A DNA stretch of 15,829 nt from NCBI GenBank assembly GCA_021545665.1, contig JAJRTX010000185.1:1-15829 (forward strand), given 5' to 3'. The stretch is from Zetaproteobacteria bacterium. Lineage in GTDB: Bacteria > Pseudomonadota > Zetaproteobacteria > Mariprofundales > Mariprofundaceae. Made by a program: the position numbers and the translations under genes. Shown piece by piece: positions 14,541 to 15,829 of this stretch (positions are counted from its first letter, which is position 1; each line of letters starts with the position of its first letter). The notes beneath the pieces are model-generated. The model saw only the letters and a program-made list of their open reading frames with translations, was not told where the DNA came from and made no database searches.

Positions 14541-15829
14541 TTAGAACCAGTCTGCAGGTGCGATGAAACGAGCATCTTCATCATCAGTTAGTTTTTCGTT
14601 ATCAATAGCGGTAACACGTATTGTGATATTCGTGCTGCGGTCTTTGATCAGGTCTTCTTCAGCCTGCACTCTTATTAGTGTATCAATAATTTCACCGCTC
14701 TCAACGCGTGTCATCTCTTCATCCCTATCTAAGACTGCACCCGGCATGCCTTCAAGTGAAATGACAAAATTATGCGCCTTGCTATCCTGATTCATGATGC
14801 GTATCTGGAAAACATTTTCCAGACTGCCATTATTGGCTTCACGGTATAAAATATTTCTGTCGCGGGTAATGTCGACACTAACAGGGACGCGGGTAGCCAA
14901 TGACCAGCCCATAGCTATTACTAGCGCAACAAGGATACCCGCATAGACGAAGACTCGTGGTCGGAAAATATGCAGTCCATTGCCCTTGACTTCATTTAGC
15001 GTGGTGTAGCGAATCAATCCCTTGCTGTAGTCCATTTTTTCCATAACATCATCACAGGCATCGATACAGGCAGCACAGGCGATACATTCATATTGCAAAC
15101 CGTCGCGGATGTCTATGCCGGTGGGACAGGCTTGTACACACAGCCCGCAGTCTAAGCAATCCCCCTTATTTGTTGGCTTTTCTTTTCCTCTTTTGCGTGT
15201 CCCTCGAGGGTCGCCGCGCTTATCATCATAGGAAATAATAAGTGTGTTATCGTCGAACATGACACTCTGGAAGCGTGCGTAGGGGCACATATATATGCAT
15301 ACCTGTTCACGTAACCAGCCAGCATTACCATAGGTAGCAAAGCCGTAGAAAAATATCCAGAATGTTTCCCATGGTCCAAGATTCCAGTTTATAAAATCAC
15401 CAGAGAGCTCCCTGATGGGAGAGAAATAGCCGACAAAAGTAAAACCTGTCCACAGTGCAAATAGCAACCAGACTATATGTTTACCGCCTTTTTTAATAAT
15501 TTTTTCAGCATTCCAGGGCGATTTTGCCAGTTTCATTTGCCTGGGTCGGCTACCCTCTATTTTACGTTCTATCCACAGAAAAACTTCGGTCCAGACTGTT
15601 TGCGGACAGGTGTAACCACACCACAGGCGGCCTCCTACGGAGGTGAATAGAAATAGTCCAAGGGCAGAAATAATCAGTAATGCTGATAAATATATTAAGT
15701 CCTGTGGCCACAGTGTCATCATGAAAATATTGAATTTTCTGTTAGGCAGATCGAATAATAGTGCCTGTCGGCCTTCTCCCCAGTTAATCCAGGGCAGGAT
15801 ATAGTATAAGCCCAGAGTCAATGTGACCA
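14541..15829 (-). CDS. ccoG: CcoG/FixG/RdxA polyferredoxin, cbb3 oxidase accessory protein (5' end cut)
   Basis: The frame is open through the right window edge, so the N-terminus is missing. The first visible residues, VTLTLGLYYILPWINW, are already inside the first membrane helix of CcoG, so the TTG at 15821 is not the real start. Hallmarks follow in order: LFDLPNRKF and LWPQDLIYL; the membrane cysteine motif LWCGYTCPQTVW; CIYMCPYARFQSVMFD; and two [4Fe-4S] ferredoxin motifs, CLDCGLCVQACP and CIACAACIDAC. A further helix and a C-terminal immunoglobulin-like periplasmic domain complete it. CcoG is needed for cbb3 oxidase maturation and has been shown in Rhodobacter to act in copper reduction for CuB assembly. 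It is followed after 4 bp by fixH; ccoNOP are expected upstream, outside the window. Confidence 0.96.
   Translation of the reverse strand, partial: VTLTLGLYYILPWINWGEGRQALLFDLPNRKFNIFMMTLWPQDLIYLSALLIISALGLFLFTSVGGRLWCGYTCPQTVWTEVFLWIERKIEGSRPRQMKLAKSPWNAEKIIKKGGKHIVWLLFALWTGFTFVGYFSPIRELSGDFINWNLGPWETFWIFFYGFATYGNAGWLREQVCIYMCPYARFQSVMFDDNTLIISYDDKRGDPRGTRKRGKEKPTNKGDCLDCGLCVQACPTGIDIRDGLQYECIACAACIDACDDVMEKMDYSKGLIRYTTLNEVKGNGLHIFRPRVFVYAGILVALVIAMGWSLATRVPVSVDITRDRNILYREANNGSLENVFQIRIMNQDSKAHNFVISLEGMPGAVLDRDEEMTRVESGEIIDTLIRVQAEEDLIKDRSTNITIRVTAIDNEKLTDDEDARFIAPADWF

Noticed and set aside
14537..14584. Upstream ATG giving a 16-residue longer FixH
   Set aside because: The extension overlaps ccoG, lacks a ribosome site and is not part of the family N-terminus.
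15819..15821. TTG as the start of ccoG
   Set aside because: The frame continues open to the window edge and the expected N-terminal residues of CcoG are missing, so the gene is simply cut.

Overview
The window looks like part of the chromosome of a free-living or facultatively associated gammaproteobacterium with moderate to low G+C. FabR, MiaE, RF3 and Tas are all of the gammaproteobacterial type. A dissimilatory-type ATP sulfurylase (sat), a TauE/SafE-family permease and cbb3-oxidase assembly genes (ccoG, fixH) suggest a sulfur-oxidising, oxygen-respiring (possibly microaerophilic) lifestyle. I do not assign a genus. No tRNA, rRNA, insertion sequence, phage gene or CRISPR array was seen, and gene density and style are those of ordinary chromosome.

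Layout. Positions 1-2130 hold a leftward three-gene unit: an outer-membrane porin, a periplasmic FMN-binding protein and a PepSY-type membrane protein cut by the window edge. It is driven by a strong-looking sigma70 promoter that carries a Fur-box-like sequence, so it reads as an iron-repressed outer-membrane-to-inner-membrane redox module. Positions 2227-3753 hold lgt and a convergent TauE/SafE permease that overlap at their 3' ends. Next come a secreted DUF4124/coiled-coil protein (3990-4616) and a monocistronic sat with its own terminator (4792-6032). A YfcE-like phosphoesterase (6176-6694) follows. It converges on a leftward NUDIX-MscS pair (6760-8393), and a 10-bp inverted repeat spans the junction.

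Positions 8531-10828 hold miaE (tRNA hydroxylase) and prfC (RF3), both acting in translation. prfC converges on a fatty-acid desaturase across a heptanucleotide tandem repeat. The desaturase (10918-12060) and fabR (12212-12820) are divergent. Two palindrome-like sites lie between them, one abutting the perfect -10 box of the desaturase, which predicts FabR control of aerobic unsaturated-fatty-acid synthesis. A third, partial copy lies between fabR and a Tas-type aldo/keto reductase (12925-13962). The right end (13968-15829) holds the convergent fixH and ccoG, with ccoG cut by the window edge.

The best candidate for an under-described system is the Fur-boxed porin/FMN/PepSY unit, which could be a TonB-independent iron reduction or uptake route. 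The FabR-desaturase control region is second. Everything else looks like known housekeeping or metabolic functions.
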